58,751 bases of DNA, taken from assembly GCA_903924405.1 (NCBI GenBank), contig CAIYBH010000029.1:1-58751 (forward strand). The letters are read 5' to 3'. This DNA is from an uncultured Planctomycetaceae bacterium. Its GTDB lineage: Bacteria; Planctomycetota; Planctomycetia; Planctomycetales; Planctomycetaceae. Both the position numbers and the translations under genes were made by a program. Below are positions 46,063-56,649 of the stretch, one piece after another. The notes beneath the pieces are model-generated. The model was not told the DNA's origin. It saw nothing but the letters and a program-made list of their open reading frames with translations, and made no database searches. Positions within the stretch are counted from its first letter, which is position 1, and every line of letters starts with the position of its first letter.

Positions 46063-48678
46063 ATGTCGCTTCCAACCTGTCCTTCCTGTGGCCAGTCTGT
46101 CCTTGAGGACGATGTGGTGGACTGTCCTTTCTGTGGTGCCGCGATGGACGGCTCGCGTGGAGCACGAAACACGCCCCAACCGGGCAAACCCGGGGCCAGT
46201 CGGCCAGGTGCAAGAAAGCTGCCGGAAAAGCCCGCGGAACGCCCCCCTGTTGGCACTCCCGCCGCCGACAACAAAACTCCGGCGAAGGCTCCAGCCAAAC
46301 CAACACCTGCGGGTCGCCCCGGCTCAAAACTCGTGGTTGACGAAGATGACCCGTTCGGGATCGGTGCCGCGGGTGCCGGACAGGCGATCCAGGCCACTCT
46401 GAAGCCCGATAAAGGGCGACTTCAGAAGGTCGTCTGCCCGATGTGCGAGCAAACCGGGTTTGTGCCCAAAACAGCACTTGGAAAAAGCGTTCGCTGCGCG
46501 AATACCCAGTGTATGGTTCCCGTCTTCACCGCCACCGACCCGGCCCTGCAGAAGGCGGAGCGCCGGCCCGTCCGGTTGTCGGACGAAGCCGATGCTCTTC
46601 GCCGCGCTGCCGAGGCGAATGCCCCACGTAAACGCAATCCTTTGGTGGTCTACGGAGTCGCTGGTGCAGTCCTGCTGGGACTGGCCGTCGTCGTCGTGTC
46701 GGTGCTCAAACCCGGAAAACCTCCTGCCCAACTGGGTGCCGCTCGCGATCTGAGCGCCTTCGAACAGCTTGCTGCCGAGGAAGAAGCCGCTCGGAAAGCA
46801 AAAGCCGACGCTGAGGCTGCTGCAAAGCTTGTCCCCACAGATGACCCCGGTGCGGAAACTCAAAGCCTGATCAAACGCATGATCAATCTGGCTCGCCAGG
46901 ACCTGCGAGACAAACCCATGGCACGCCGGATGACCGGCGATCTCTGGCTGAAACTCGGGAAAGACGCCGAGGCCGCTACAGAATTTAATCAGCTGGCAGT
47001 CGTGGATAAGGCACGTGGCTACTACCGAGTCCTGCCGTGGGTGAGCGCCTACTGGCGAGCACAGCAGGCGGGGAATGCAGCCGCTGCATCTGCGGCCCTG
47101 CAGTCTGCCGAATCTGAATTGCTGCAGGCAGGGGCAGCCGGTGAAAAGGCGCTGAAACAGCTTCCCAAAAGCGGTCGTGCCATCACGGAGGCCTGCCTCG
47201 CACTGGCGACAGCTCTGGTTCACGAAGGACGAATTAACGACGCTGCGATGCTGGTCACTTCCCGACAACTCGATCGCTCCATCCCGGCCAATCGCGATAC
47301 TGTGGCCAGCACCGCATGGCTGTTCATTGCCTCGCAATTCCGTGAATTGACGCTGAATCCACCGCCAGCGATGGACTGCTGCCTCTGGGCTGATCCTCTG
47401 CACCTGTCCGTCGCCGTCAACCTGGCGGGACGAGGATACTGGAAGGATGCGGTTGCGTGGACAACGGCCGCCAATGACCCACGCAGTGCCGCCGATGCGC
47501 TGATTGCCATTGCCGACGTCGGTCTGCAGTTGCGACCACCTGCCGATGCGCAGTCATTGCTGCAGCAGACCGCGTCCAGCCTGACAAACCCCTTGATTCA
47601 ACTCCGTGCTCGTGCTGCGGTCTCGGTCCTCTCCTCCGACGCCACATTGCTGCAGTCCTGTGTTCAGGACCTGCAGCAGATCCCGGTGATCCCCGCGGTT
47701 GCCGTTCCCGGAACAGCCGACCTCGTGCGGAAGACTCAACTGCCGACAACGGAAGCACTGCCCCTCGCACTGGCCTCAGCGGAAGTTGCTCGTGCTGCAT
47801 TGCTGGCGGCAAAGCCCGAGCTCGCTGGTCCCGCGCTCACTCGTTGCCTCGAAGCGTTTTCTGCGGCGGCCCCCCCCACGACCGAGCTGCGTGTGCTCCT
47901 GAGCCAGGCGACACAGCAGGAAAATGCCGTTCGCCAGCAGATTCAGACGGACCTCAGAGAAAACAATGACTCCAAGCTCAACGCAATGTTCCGTGATTAC
48001 GGTATTCGTGTGGGACAACTTTCAGCCATGGCGGAAGATCGCCGGGCGCTGATGCTGCTCCTGCTGTCACGCGTCGTTTATGCCGGAGGTGCTGCACCGC
48101 TGCGCGAACTGCTCAACTCATCTCCGGATGCCGCTGCCGAGGTACAACTGGATGACACCCGTTATCTGCTCGCAGTCGCAGCCATCAGTACCGGCCAGGA
48201 GTTTCCTGAGGTCATGCCCGGCACCGCTGACAGCCCGGTGGTTGTCCCCACGACCGGCGTCTTTGCCCCACTCGTCGCTGCTTTGGGTCACTACACCGGG
48301 CCGGCATGGGCGACGTCGTCCGATGCATGGGCAGGTGCCTACGTTTCGCTTGAGTCCAGCACAGATCTCGTCCCCGGACTGCGACAGGCCATGATGTCCG
48401 ATCTCACCCGAACACGCGTCGCCGCCGGTGATCCCGCCGCCGCACTGAATAGCATCCTGCAACTCAAAAACGGAATCTGGCGGGAAGAGGCAATGCAGGT
48501 CCTGGGAAAGGCGATGACCACGCGCCAACAGGATAAAATGCTGCTGGAATGGGTCGCCAACAATAAACTACCGGCCATGGAACAGATTTGCCTGTTCTAT
48601 GGAATCGCACAGGGACTGCTGGAACGTCCACAGTCAACACCACCACAGTCCGTGGCTCCGGTTCCCGTCAAGGGCTGA
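46063..48678 (+). CDS. Large double zinc-ribbon membrane protein with helical repeats
   Basis: 871 residues; GGAG lies eight bases before the ATG. It has two zinc-binding units: C6-x2-C9...C21-x2-C24 at the start and C125-x2-C128...C145-x4-C150. A Pro/Ala/Lys linker joins them, then one membrane helix at about 193-215. The outer part is Ala-rich with helical repeats (AKLVPTD..., DLRDKPMARRMTGDLWLKLGKDAEAATEF), TPR- or HEAT-like, to about residue 850. No enzyme motif is seen. It shares the cytoplasmic zinc-ribbon plus membrane-helix plan with the genes at 25518 and 27933. Confidence 0.8.
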   Translation: MSLPTCPSCGQSVLEDDVVDCPFCGAAMDGSRGARNTPQPGKPGASRPGARKLPEKPAERPPVGTPAADNKTPAKAPAKPTPAGRPGSKLVVDEDDPFGIGAAGAGQAIQATLKPDKGRLQKVVCPMCEQTGFVPKTALGKSVRCANTQCMVPVFTATDPALQKAERRPVRLSDEADALRRAAEANAPRKRNPLVVYGVAGAVLLGLAVVVVSVLKPGKPPAQLGAARDLSAFEQLAAEEEAARKAKADAEAAAKLVPTDDPGAETQSLIKRMINLARQDLRDKPMARRMTGDLWLKLGKDAEAATEFNQLAVVDKARGYYRVLPWVSAYWRAQQAGNAAAASAALQSAESELLQAGAAGEKALKQLPKSGRAITEACLALATALVHEGRINDAAMLVTSRQLDRSIPANRDTVASTAWLFIASQFRELTLNPPPAMDCCLWADPLHLSVAVNLAGRGYWKDAVAWTTAANDPRSAADALIAIADVGLQLRPPADAQSLLQQTASSLTNPLIQLRARAAVSVLSSDATLLQSCVQDLQQIPVIPAVAVPGTADLVRKTQLPTTEALPLALASAEVARAALLAAKPELAGPALTRCLEAFSAAAPPTTELRVLLSQATQQENAVRQQIQTDLRENNDSKLNAMFRDYGIRVGQLSAMAEDRRALMLLLLSRVVYAGGAAPLRELLNSSPDAAAEVQLDDTRYLLAVAAISTGQEFPEVMPGTADSPVVVPTTGVFAPLVAALGHYTGPAWATSSDAWAGAYVSLESSTDLVPGLRQAMMSDLTRTRVAAGDPAAALNSILQLKNGIWREEAMQVLGKAMTTRQQDKMLLEWVANNKLPAMEQICLFYGIAQGLLERPQSTPPQSVAPVPVKG

Positions 48679-48725
48679 GTCCTCCCTGCTGATTCACTGT
48701 GCTGCCGAATTGTCAACAAATTCAC

Positions 48726-48762
48726 GCCGCCAAAGCCTCCGATTTCCCCGGGCTTTGGTGGC
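48726..48762 (+). terminator. Hairpin after the double zinc-ribbon gene
   Basis: GCCGCCAAAGCC (48726-48737) pairs with GGCTTTGGTGGC (48751-48762) with one G-T wobble and a 13-base loop, 48 bases after the stop. No T tract follows, so it may be a weak or factor-assisted terminator. Confidence 0.55.
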
Positions 48763-48810
48763 TGAATCACCGGTCCAAACTTCCTTCCAGCAACTCCCAC
48801 CAGACAACGC

Positions 48811-48882
48811 GGCCCACGCGGGCCCCGGGATGGCGAAAAGGTGTTGATCTCTGGAATAGTCGCGTTTCGCTCCGTCGAAACG
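48811..48882 (+). repeat. Two-hairpin intergenic element, copy B
   Basis: GGCCC-acgc-GGGCC hairpin (48811-48824), four bases, GATGGCGAAA (48829-48838), 17 variable bases, ATAGTC (48856-48861), hairpin CGTTTCG - CTCCGT - CGAAACG (48863-48882). Spacing is the same as in copy A. Confidence 0.75.
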
Positions 48883-48965
48883 ATCACCCTGCATTTTTCC
48901 TCCAAAATCCGCTACACAAACACGTCTCCGAAATCCATCAAAAAACGCCCCCGATTTTCCATCTT

Positions 48966-49003
48966 GCCATTGCAGGGCCCACGAAGGCCCTGGGATGGCG
49001 AAA
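48966..49003 (+). repeat. Two-hairpin intergenic element, partial copy D
   Basis: Only the first half is present: GCCAT-tg-CAGGGCC, loop cacgaa, GGCCCTG-gg-ATGGC forms an extended 12-bp stem, and GATGGCGAAA is at 48994-49003. The ATAGTC box and second hairpin are missing at the expected place. Confidence 0.65.
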
Positions 49004-49155
49004 CACAAGAAAAACAGCACCAAAACTCCCAGAGCACTTTCGCAACCAATCCCTTCGCCACGATTGCTGAATTCTCTGCGTTTCGCCCTGATACTCTGTG
49101 CCCTCTGTGCCACCTGTGTTTAAAAAACGACCCGTGCGGGAGAAAGCTGGACGCA

Positions 49156-49232
49156 CGTTTCGGCGGAGCGAAACGCGACTGTCTTCTGGTTGAACTTCGG
49201 TTCGCAGGGCCCACGAAGGCACTTCCTGCGAA
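49156..49232 (-). repeat. Two-hairpin intergenic element, copy C (inverted)
   Basis: On the minus strand CGTTTCG - CTCCGC - CGAAACG (49175-49156) is preceded by ACAGTC, then 18 bases, then GCGAA and a GGGCCC-containing hairpin. The 25 bases 49156-49180 match 48858-48882 in reverse complement at 24 positions. Outer arms TTCGCAGG and CCTGCGAA (49201-49208, 49225-49232) form a further perfect stem. The rest of the 678-base spacer 48679-49356 holds no gene. Confidence 0.7.
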
Positions 49233-49356
49233 ACCAGCTGATAACGGATCCCACCCTACGCGAGTTTCCGTCGAAAGGCTGTTCACTTGAGGCCGCGAGT
49301 TTTCACGTGGTACGATACGTGACAGTCCGCATTCCCATACCTGCTACACGACGCGA

Positions 49357-51807
49357 GTGACAAACGTGATCAATCGACTTCACGACGCTTTGCTGATTCT
49401 CTGCCTCTGCTGCACTTCACTCACGCCCGTAATCGCACAGATGCCGGACGACTTTTCGCACAGCGTTCTGCCGATTCTGAAAACACACTGTGTCCCCTGC
49501 CACGGAGGCCGGGAAGCCAAAGGCAGCTTTTCTCTGAACACCCGCGAGTTGCTGGTGGATTCCGGGCATGTGGTCCGTGGCAAGCCCGCGGAATCACATC
49601 TGCTGGAGTTGATCCGCAGCAACGATCCTGAACAGCAAATGCCCCCGGCAGACAAGCCACGGCTCACCAGTCGTGAAGTGGACATTCTGACGCGTTGGAT
49701 TGCCGACGATCTCCCCTGGGAACCGGGATTTTCCTTCGCTCCGGTTGCATGGGAACCGCCGCTGCGTCCACGTCAGCCGGAACTTCCCGCAGCCTTCAAC
49801 GGGCGGACAAATCCTGTCGATCGCATCCTCGATCATGCCATGCGGCAACAGGGGACGGCGATTCCGGATCGCGTGGATGACGCCACCTTTTTGCGACGCG
49901 TCTCTCTGGACCTCGTTGGACTACTTCCCGAACCCGAAGCGCTGGACAGATTCGTTGGCGACCCATCTCCGGACAAACGAGACCGAGTGATTCGTGAGCT
50001 GCTGGCTGACGACATTTCCTACGCCGATCACTGGCTGACGTTCTTCAATGATCTGCTGCGTAACGACTACAGTGGGACGGGGTTCATCACAGGTGGTCGA
50101 CAACAGATCAGTGGGTGGCTTTACGAGGCACTGCTGCAGAATAAACCCTTTGACCAGTTCGCCCGGGAACTGATTGCACCACCAACTCCGGCCAGCCAGG
50201 GCTACATCGACGGAATTCGCTGGCGTGGAGAAGTCAGTGCCGGACAAACCGTGGAAATCCAGTTTGCGCAGAGCGTCGCGCAGTCTTTCCTCGGAATCAA
50301 TCTGAAATGCGCTTCGTGCCATGACAGTTTCATTGATCGCTGGAAACTGGATGAAGCCTGGGGACTGGCTGCGGTCTATGCCGCGTCTCCGCCTGAAATC
50401 CATCGCTGCGACAAACCACTCGGACGCAAAGCGCAAGCCGCCTGGCTGTTTCCGGAAATCGGTCAGATCGATGCCGCAGCCCCCCGCGAAGAACGACTTC
50501 GACAACTGGCCGCGCTGATGACACATCCGGAAAACGGACGATTCTCCCGAACCATCGTCAATCGTCTCTGGTATCGACTGATGGGGCGTGGCATCGTCCA
50601 TCCGCTCGATGCCATGCAGTCTCCCCCCTCGAATGCAGACCTCCTCGACAGCCTTGCATCCTCCCTTGTCTCCGCCAATTATGATCTCAAATCCGTCCTG
50701 CACCTGATCGCGTCCTCAGAAGCCTATCAGTCCGCAACTCGCAGTCGAGCGGCGGATGAGGCCCAGCCGAAAGCCACGTTCCAGTGGCAGGGACCGGTCG
50801 CACGCAGGATGACGGCTGAACAGTTCATCGATGCTGTTTGGCAATTGACGGCTGCGGCTCCCACAGCTTTCGATGCCCCGGTTATCCGCGCTAAACAATC
50901 TGCTGAGCCATCGTCGCAAATGTCCCTCACCGGCAAATGGATCTGGGGAGCCAGCGCCGCCAACGGCCAGATACCGCCGTCCGGCGAAACCATCGCCCTC
51001 CGAAAAACGTTTTCGCTCGATGCGGACCCCACCAGAGCTGCACTGCTGATCACCTGCGACAACAGCTTCACACTGTTCGTCAACGGCCGTCAGGCGGAAC
51101 AGGGAGTGGAGTGGAATCAGCCACGTGCCCTCAATTTCAAACACCTGCTGAAAAAAGGGGAAAACACACTCCTTGTCATCGCCACCAACGGTGGCAGCGG
51201 TCCCAATGCCGCCGGACTTTTTCTCGACGCACGGCTGCTCAACAGCGAGGGGCAGATCGTGAGTGTCTCCACGGACGATTCCTGGACGTGGAATGCACAG
51301 CCTCCCACAATTCGCGAAGGTCGTGTGGGCAAAACATCCGGAACATGGCTCCCCGTGACGGTGGTCCCTGAACTCTCCGTCTGGGCCGATGCAATCAACG
51401 GCACCGGACGCAGCCTGCTGCAGCAGGCGTTCAACGGTGATATTCGAATGGTCCGCGCCTCACTCATGAAAAATGACTTTCTGATGCGTTCGCTGGGAAG
51501 ACCACACCGCGAGCAGATCGTCTCCATGCGTCCCGATGAACTCACCACCCTCGAAGCAATTGATCTCTCCAACGGGTCCACCCTGGCTGGTTATCTGACT
51601 CAGGGCGCACTGACACTCAAACAACAGTGGCAGAATGACCGTGAAGGACTCGTTCAGCATGTCTGTCGCTCTGCATGGTCAAGGTCACCAACGGAGGCAG
51701 AATCCACCGCAATCCTTGAACTGCTGAGCCCCGAGCCGACGCCTCAGGAAATTGAAGACGTACTCTGGGCCGTCATCATGACCCCGGAATTCCTGCTGGT
51801 TCGCTGA
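49357..51807 (+). CDS. PSD1 / DUF1549-DUF1553 cytochrome-like protein with inserted beta-sandwich domain
   Basis: 816 residues from GTG at 49357; a second GTG at 49366 is an equal candidate. A signal peptide (LLILCLCCTSLTPVIAQ) is followed by PSCyt1 with C45-x2-C48-H49 and a QQMPP segment. DUF1549 spans about 150-330 with the second haem-like site C318-x2-C321-H322, and then DUF1553 (NRLWYRLMGRGIVHPLDAM). Residues about 515-660 (GKWIWGASAANG...ALRKTFSLD...FTLFVNGRQ...NTLLVIATNGG...GLFLDARL) look like a jelly-roll sugar-binding domain of the glycosidase-accessory type, splitting DUF1553. No DUF1501 partner is nearby. It may target carbohydrate; inference. Confidence 0.88.
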   Translation: MTNVINRLHDALLILCLCCTSLTPVIAQMPDDFSHSVLPILKTHCVPCHGGREAKGSFSLNTRELLVDSGHVVRGKPAESHLLELIRSNDPEQQMPPADKPRLTSREVDILTRWIADDLPWEPGFSFAPVAWEPPLRPRQPELPAAFNGRTNPVDRILDHAMRQQGTAIPDRVDDATFLRRVSLDLVGLLPEPEALDRFVGDPSPDKRDRVIRELLADDISYADHWLTFFNDLLRNDYSGTGFITGGRQQISGWLYEALLQNKPFDQFARELIAPPTPASQGYIDGIRWRGEVSAGQTVEIQFAQSVAQSFLGINLKCASCHDSFIDRWKLDEAWGLAAVYAASPPEIHRCDKPLGRKAQAAWLFPEIGQIDAAAPREERLRQLAALMTHPENGRFSRTIVNRLWYRLMGRGIVHPLDAMQSPPSNADLLDSLASSLVSANYDLKSVLHLIASSEAYQSATRSRAADEAQPKATFQWQGPVARRMTAEQFIDAVWQLTAAAPTAFDAPVIRAKQSAEPSSQMSLTGKWIWGASAANGQIPPSGETIALRKTFSLDADPTRAALLITCDNSFTLFVNGRQAEQGVEWNQPRALNFKHLLKKGENTLLVIATNGGSGPNAAGLFLDARLLNSEGQIVSVSTDDSWTWNAQPPTIREGRVGKTSGTWLPVTVVPELSVWADAINGTGRSLLQQAFNGDIRMVRASLMKNDFLMRSLGRPHREQIVSMRPDELTTLEAIDLSNGSTLAGYLTQGALTLKQQWQNDREGLVQHVCRSAWSRSPTEAESTAILELLSPEPTPQEIEDVLWAVIMTPEFLLVR

Positions 51808-51823
51808 ACCACCGTCTCGACTG

Positions 51824-51854
51824 CCTGACACGATTCACTGAAACTCGTGTCAGG
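51824..51854. terminator. Bidirectional hairpin between convergent genes
   Basis: CCTGACACGA (51824-51833) and TCGTGTCAGG (51845-51854) are perfect complements with an 11-base loop. The hairpin lies between the PSD1 gene (plus) and the DUF1801 gene (minus). There is no long T tract on either side. Confidence 0.65.
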
Positions 51855-51914
51855 TTCTGCCTGTCAACGAAGTCTGCCATGGATCAGCCGCGCGGTCAGC
51901 AGTCTCCGGGCCCA

Positions 51915-52493
51915 CTATTTTGAACGCTTCGGACCAGCCGATTTTTTTGCGACGGCTCGACCAGCGGCGGACTTCGCTGCAGCTTTCGGCGACGTGGAAC
52001 CCTTGGTGGCTGCTTTGCGTTTTCCGGCAGCCACCGGTGCTGCAACCGTGGAATCCTCAGGCGGGGCCGCTGCGGATTGCTTTCGCTGACCGCCGGAAGC
52101 CGACTGAGTCTTGCCTTTTGTCCTGCCGGACGCTTCAGCAACGCGAAACAGCACCATCTCGCGAATCAGATCCCATGGAATCGGTCGATCCAGCGGAAAC
52201 TGAACAGACCCTTTGGCTGTCACATAGCCGGCCAGTTGCCGCTGAAAATGCATCATGGCAGAGGGAGTCGGGTAGAACCCGAGATGCCGCTCGAACGCGG
52301 CGAAATGCACCAGATTGCCATTCAGCACAAAGGTCGGGATGCGATACTTCATCGCTTCTGTGGCCGCCGGTGCTGCCGCATGAATCAGTTGCCGCATCTG
52401 CCGCAGCAGCCCCTGTGTTTCCGCCGGGAAGCCGACAATGTACTGATCAATCGTGGAAATCTCCGGCGCTGCCGTCACCGTTTTTTTCTTCAT
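51915..52493 (-). CDS. DUF1801 (YdhG-like) protein with histone-H1-like basic tail
   Basis: 192 residues from ATG at 52493 (MKKKTVTAAPE); a longer reading from 52565 is unlikely. Residues 11-120 form the DUF1801 fold: TIDQYIVGFP, LRQLIHAAAPAATEAMKYRIPTF, NLVHFAAFERHLGFYPTP and SVQFPLDRPIPWDLI, a small alpha/beta domain also found in frataxin-like iron-chaperone candidates. Residues 122-192 are a separate disordered tail rich in Lys, Ala and Ser (GKRKAATKG, PKAAAKSA, AVAKKSAGPKR), resembling bacterial histone H1-like C-termini that bind DNA. The fusion suggests nucleoid association; that is inference. Confidence 0.82.
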   Translation of the reverse strand: MKKKTVTAAPEISTIDQYIVGFPAETQGLLRQMRQLIHAAAPAATEAMKYRIPTFVLNGNLVHFAAFERHLGFYPTPSAMMHFQRQLAGYVTAKGSVQFPLDRPIPWDLIREMVLFRVAEASGRTKGKTQSASGGQRKQSAAAPPEDSTVAAPVAAGKRKAATKGSTSPKAAAKSAAGRAVAKKSAGPKRSK

Positions 52494-52689
52494 CGCTCTG
52501 CCACCTGCTGCAATTGCTGGCACACGAAAACAGCCAGTGCTGTTATGCCCGAAGCATTGCCGCAACGAAGCGGGGCGAAGTCGTGCATTTCGATGTCACG
52601 CACCGCAACGTCACTAGCGCCACAACTCAGCAGGGCACAGCAGACTGACTTCTCTTTGTTGCTTGAATCATCCCGGGGTCCCGGAACGA

Positions 52690-54315
52690 TTACGGCGTCG
52701 GTACTCCGGATCTTCCCTGTCGCCGCTGCAGGCAGGCTTCGACAAAATCACGGAAGAGCGGATGGGGTTTGTGAGGTTTCGATTTGAATTCAGGGTGGTA
52801 CTGCACCGCCACAAACCATGGATGTGCGGTGAGTTCGATAATCTCAACCAGTCCACCATCCGGGCTGGCCCCGGAGATCTCCATACCGGCGGAGGTGAAT
52901 TGACGGCGGTATTCGGGGTTGAATTCATAACGATGGCGATGACGTTCACTGATTTCCGTCGTGCCATAGGCCTTCTGTGTTTTTGTTCCGGACGTGAGCA
53001 CACAGGGTTGAGCCCCCAGCCGCATGGTTCCCCCTTTGCGGTTGACGGTCTTCTGCCCTTCCAGAAGACAAATCACCGGGTGCGGTGTGTCTGACGAAAA
53101 CTCACTGCTGTTGGCTTCACTCAGCCCAAGCACATTGCGAGCGAATTCAATCACGGCGCACTGCATGCCAAGACAGATCCCGAAGAATGGAATCTCGTGC
53201 TCCCGGGCAAACTGAATGGCCTGAATCTTGCCTTCAATCCCACGCATGCCAAAGCCGCCCGGAACCAGCAGTCCATCGACGCCTTTCAGCAGCATCTCCG
53301 GCCCCTGCCGCTCCAACTCCTCGGCCTCAATCCGCTTGACGTTGATCTGCGTGGAATGAGCGAATCCGGCGTGGTCCAGAGACTCATAAATCGACTTGTA
53401 GGCATCCCGATGTTCAATGTACTTGCCCACGACAGCGATGGTCACTTCGTGTTGGGGATTCCGGATGCGATGGACCAGTTGCCGATAGTCTTCCATCTGC
53501 AGCGGGCCGGCATTCAGATTCAGCTTCTTGCAGATCAGCTCGTCCAGTCCGTGCTCCACCAGCCCCACCGGAACCTCGTAAATCGAAAACTCCTTGTCCA
53601 CTTCTTCGATGACCGCGCGCTTTTCCACGTTGCAGAACAGAGCAATCTTATCCGTATGCTCGCGGCCGATCGGACGCTCTGTGCGAACGATCAGAATGTC
53701 CGGCTGAATCCCAATTTCCCGAAGCTGCTGAACGCTGTGCTGAGTCGGCTTGGTCTTGGCCTCGCGCGCTGCCTTCAGGTAAGGAACCAGAGTCAGATGA
53801 ATAAACATGCAGTTTTCCTTCCCGATATCGAGAGGAATCTGCCGGATGGCTTCCAGAAACGGAAGCCCTTCGATGTCACCCACCGTGCCGCCCAGCTCGG
53901 TAATCACCACGTCAACATCCGGCGTGGCAAGGCTGAGAATGCAGGATTTGATTTCATCGGTGATGTGTGGAACCACCTGAACCGTGCGACCAAGGTACTC
54001 GCCCCGACGCTCCTTCTCGATCACCGACGAATAAATCTGACCGGTGGTATAGTTCGAGTCCCGATTGAGCACACCGGACGTAAAGCGTTCGTAATGCCCA
54101 AGGTCCAGATCCGTCTCGGATCCGTCGTCCAGCACATACACCTCACCATGCTGAAACGGACTCATCGTACCCGGATCCACGTTCAGATAGGGATCCAGTT
54201 TCTGCATGCGGACCTTCAGCCCCCTGCGCTCAAGCAGCATCCCGATCGACGCCGAGGTCAGCCCCTTGCCGAGCGAACTGACCACTCCACCGGTGACAAA
54301 AATGTGACGACTCAT
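52690..54315 (-). CDS. pyrG: CTP synthase
   Basis: 541 residues, the usual length. It converts UTP to CTP with ATP and glutamine. The N-terminal synthetase domain starts [19 protein letters not shown] with the nucleotide loop, then [25 protein letters not shown] and HLTLVPYL. The C-terminal class I glutaminase domain contains [18 protein letters not shown] with the catalytic Cys, and YHPEFKSKP with His and Glu of the triad. The N-terminus and GATase are complete, so the gene should be functional. It is minus-strand, and upstream lies the long spacer shared with the tad genes. Confidence 0.98.
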   Translation of the reverse strand: MSRHIFVTGGVVSSLGKGLTSASIGMLLERRGLKVRMQKLDPYLNVDPGTMSPFQHGEVYVLDDGSETDLDLGHYERFTSGVLNRDSNYTTGQIYSSVIEKERRGEYLGRTVQVVPHITDEIKSCILSLATPDVDVVITELGGTVGDIEGLPFLEAIRQIPLDIGKENCMFIHLTLVPYLKAAREAKTKPTQHSVQQLREIGIQPDILIVRTERPIGREHTDKIALFCNVEKRAVIEEVDKEFSIYEVPVGLVEHGLDELICKKLNLNAGPLQMEDYRQLVHRIRNPQHEVTIAVVGKYIEHRDAYKSIYESLDHAGFAHSTQINVKRIEAEELERQGPEMLLKGVDGLLVPGGFGMRGIEGKIQAIQFAREHEIPFFGICLGMQCAVIEFARNVLGLSEANSSEFSSDTPHPVICLLEGQKTVNRKGGTMRLGAQPCVLTSGTKTQKAYGTTEISERHRHRYEFNPEYRRQFTSAGMEISGASPDGGLVEIIELTAHPWFVAVQYHPEFKSKPHKPHPLFRDFVEACLQRRQGRSGVPTP

Positions 54316-54373
54316 ATTCCGTCCATGTCCTGGATCTGATGACTACGTTGACTTCCCTGGCCGACTGCTGACG

Positions 54374-54610
54374 TCACGAGTGACACCACTGGGCGGCAGC
54401 GTCCAGGTGCTGGCACACTTGCTGAACTTGATTTTCGGGGATTTCCGGGCACAGTCCGGTGGCCCGGAACTGATCCCGCAGGCCCACCACGTACTCGAGG
54501 CCCTGACACGGCTCGGGGCTTGTGTCCGCACAGTCACCCGTTCGAAGCACCGCTGCGGTGAAGCACACGGAAGCATGCGGATTCTTAACCGGAATCTCGC
54601 ATTCCCTCAA
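54374..54610 (-). CDS. Possible small Cys-containing protein upstream of pyrG
   Basis: 78 codons from a TTG, ending 58 bases before pyrG on the same strand. Codon choice is GC-rich at third positions and the text YVVGLRDQFRATGLCPEIPEN followed by QVQQVCQHLDAAAQWCHS reads like an amphipathic helical protein with several cysteines. No family is recognised, the start is uncertain, and overlapping frames on both strands exist. Treat as tentative. Confidence 0.3.
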   Translation of the reverse strand: MRECEIPVKNPHASVCFTAAVLRTGDCADTSPEPCQGLEYVVGLRDQFRATGLCPEIPENQVQQVCQHLDAAAQWCHS

Positions 54611-54700
54611 TCATCCCGTTTCGCAATTCTAATCTTCCCCCGAATTTCCCTGCGCCCGCTGGCAGAGATTTCCAGCTTTTTCCGGAACAGCCCATCGCGA

Positions 54701-55000
54701 TTACCGTTTCCGGTTTTTCGGAGTCGGAAATTCTCTCCCATGGGAATACATGAAAGGCTGCACTTCAGGAAGATTGTCCGGCACCGGCGCACACGTCCCG
54801 GAAATTGTGTTGGACGTCCCACTCACGCCGAATGCCTTCGTCAATGGAGTGATTGTTCCGCCTCTGCGGATTTTGACTTTCGCAGGGCCTGGGCAATTCC
54901 AGCCGTCCAGGGTCAGGATCTTGCTCCAGCCGGGAATTCCCGAAAATCGTGCAGGCGATCCCCCAGTTTGTGACCTATTTTCCGATGGGGGTTCTGCCAT
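54701..55000 (-). CDS. Possible small protein divergent from cpaF
   Basis: 99 codons from ATG at 55000 with GGGAG five bases upstream. Text such as FSGIPGWSKILTLDGWNCPG and KAFGVSGTSNTISGTC is compatible with a real protein, but no family is recognised and an opposite-strand frame (54750-55133) competes. A second minus frame (54607-54822) continues with a basic segment (LFRKKLEISASGRREI), so a frameshifted or decayed gene is also possible. The rest of the 827-base spacer shows no clear feature. Confidence 0.3.
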   Translation of the reverse strand: MAEPPSENRSQTGGSPARFSGIPGWSKILTLDGWNCPGPAKVKIRRGGTITPLTKAFGVSGTSNTISGTCAPVPDNLPEVQPFMYSHGREFPTPKNRKR

Positions 55001-55142
55001 GGGGCTCCCGGGAAGGTTGCAATCCCGCAAACCATCCAGTGACGGCCAATTCGGAATCGCCCCCCCATGGATGCGGATCTCCCGCTGTTTTTCCAATGCT
55101 GTTGACAGAGCGATGTTCATAAGACGGAACTGAGACAACGTC

Positions 55143-56453
<1,311 letters not shown>

Positions 56454-56649
56454 TTCGTCGACTATCCCCGATGCCATCCGGAATGTCTCCATAAAACAGA
56501 TCGCAGATTCACCTGGCAGCGCCGAGGTCCGTTCCGAGGTTTCCTGTCAGGCCAATGCCCGCCCGTCAAAGCTTTTCGTGTTCCTGAATCTCTGAACGAT
56601 TCTTTCACAGAGACGCACAAATGATTCTTCGGTGTCAGGATTGCAGACT

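Noticed and set aside
48679..49356. Several 90-150 codon frames on both strands
   Set aside because: They overlap each other and the hairpin repeats, whose inverted copies create open frames on both strands.
53197..54339. 380-codon plus-strand frame opposite pyrG
   Set aside because: It lies entirely antisense to a clearly functional CTP synthase; the open frame follows from that gene's codon bias.
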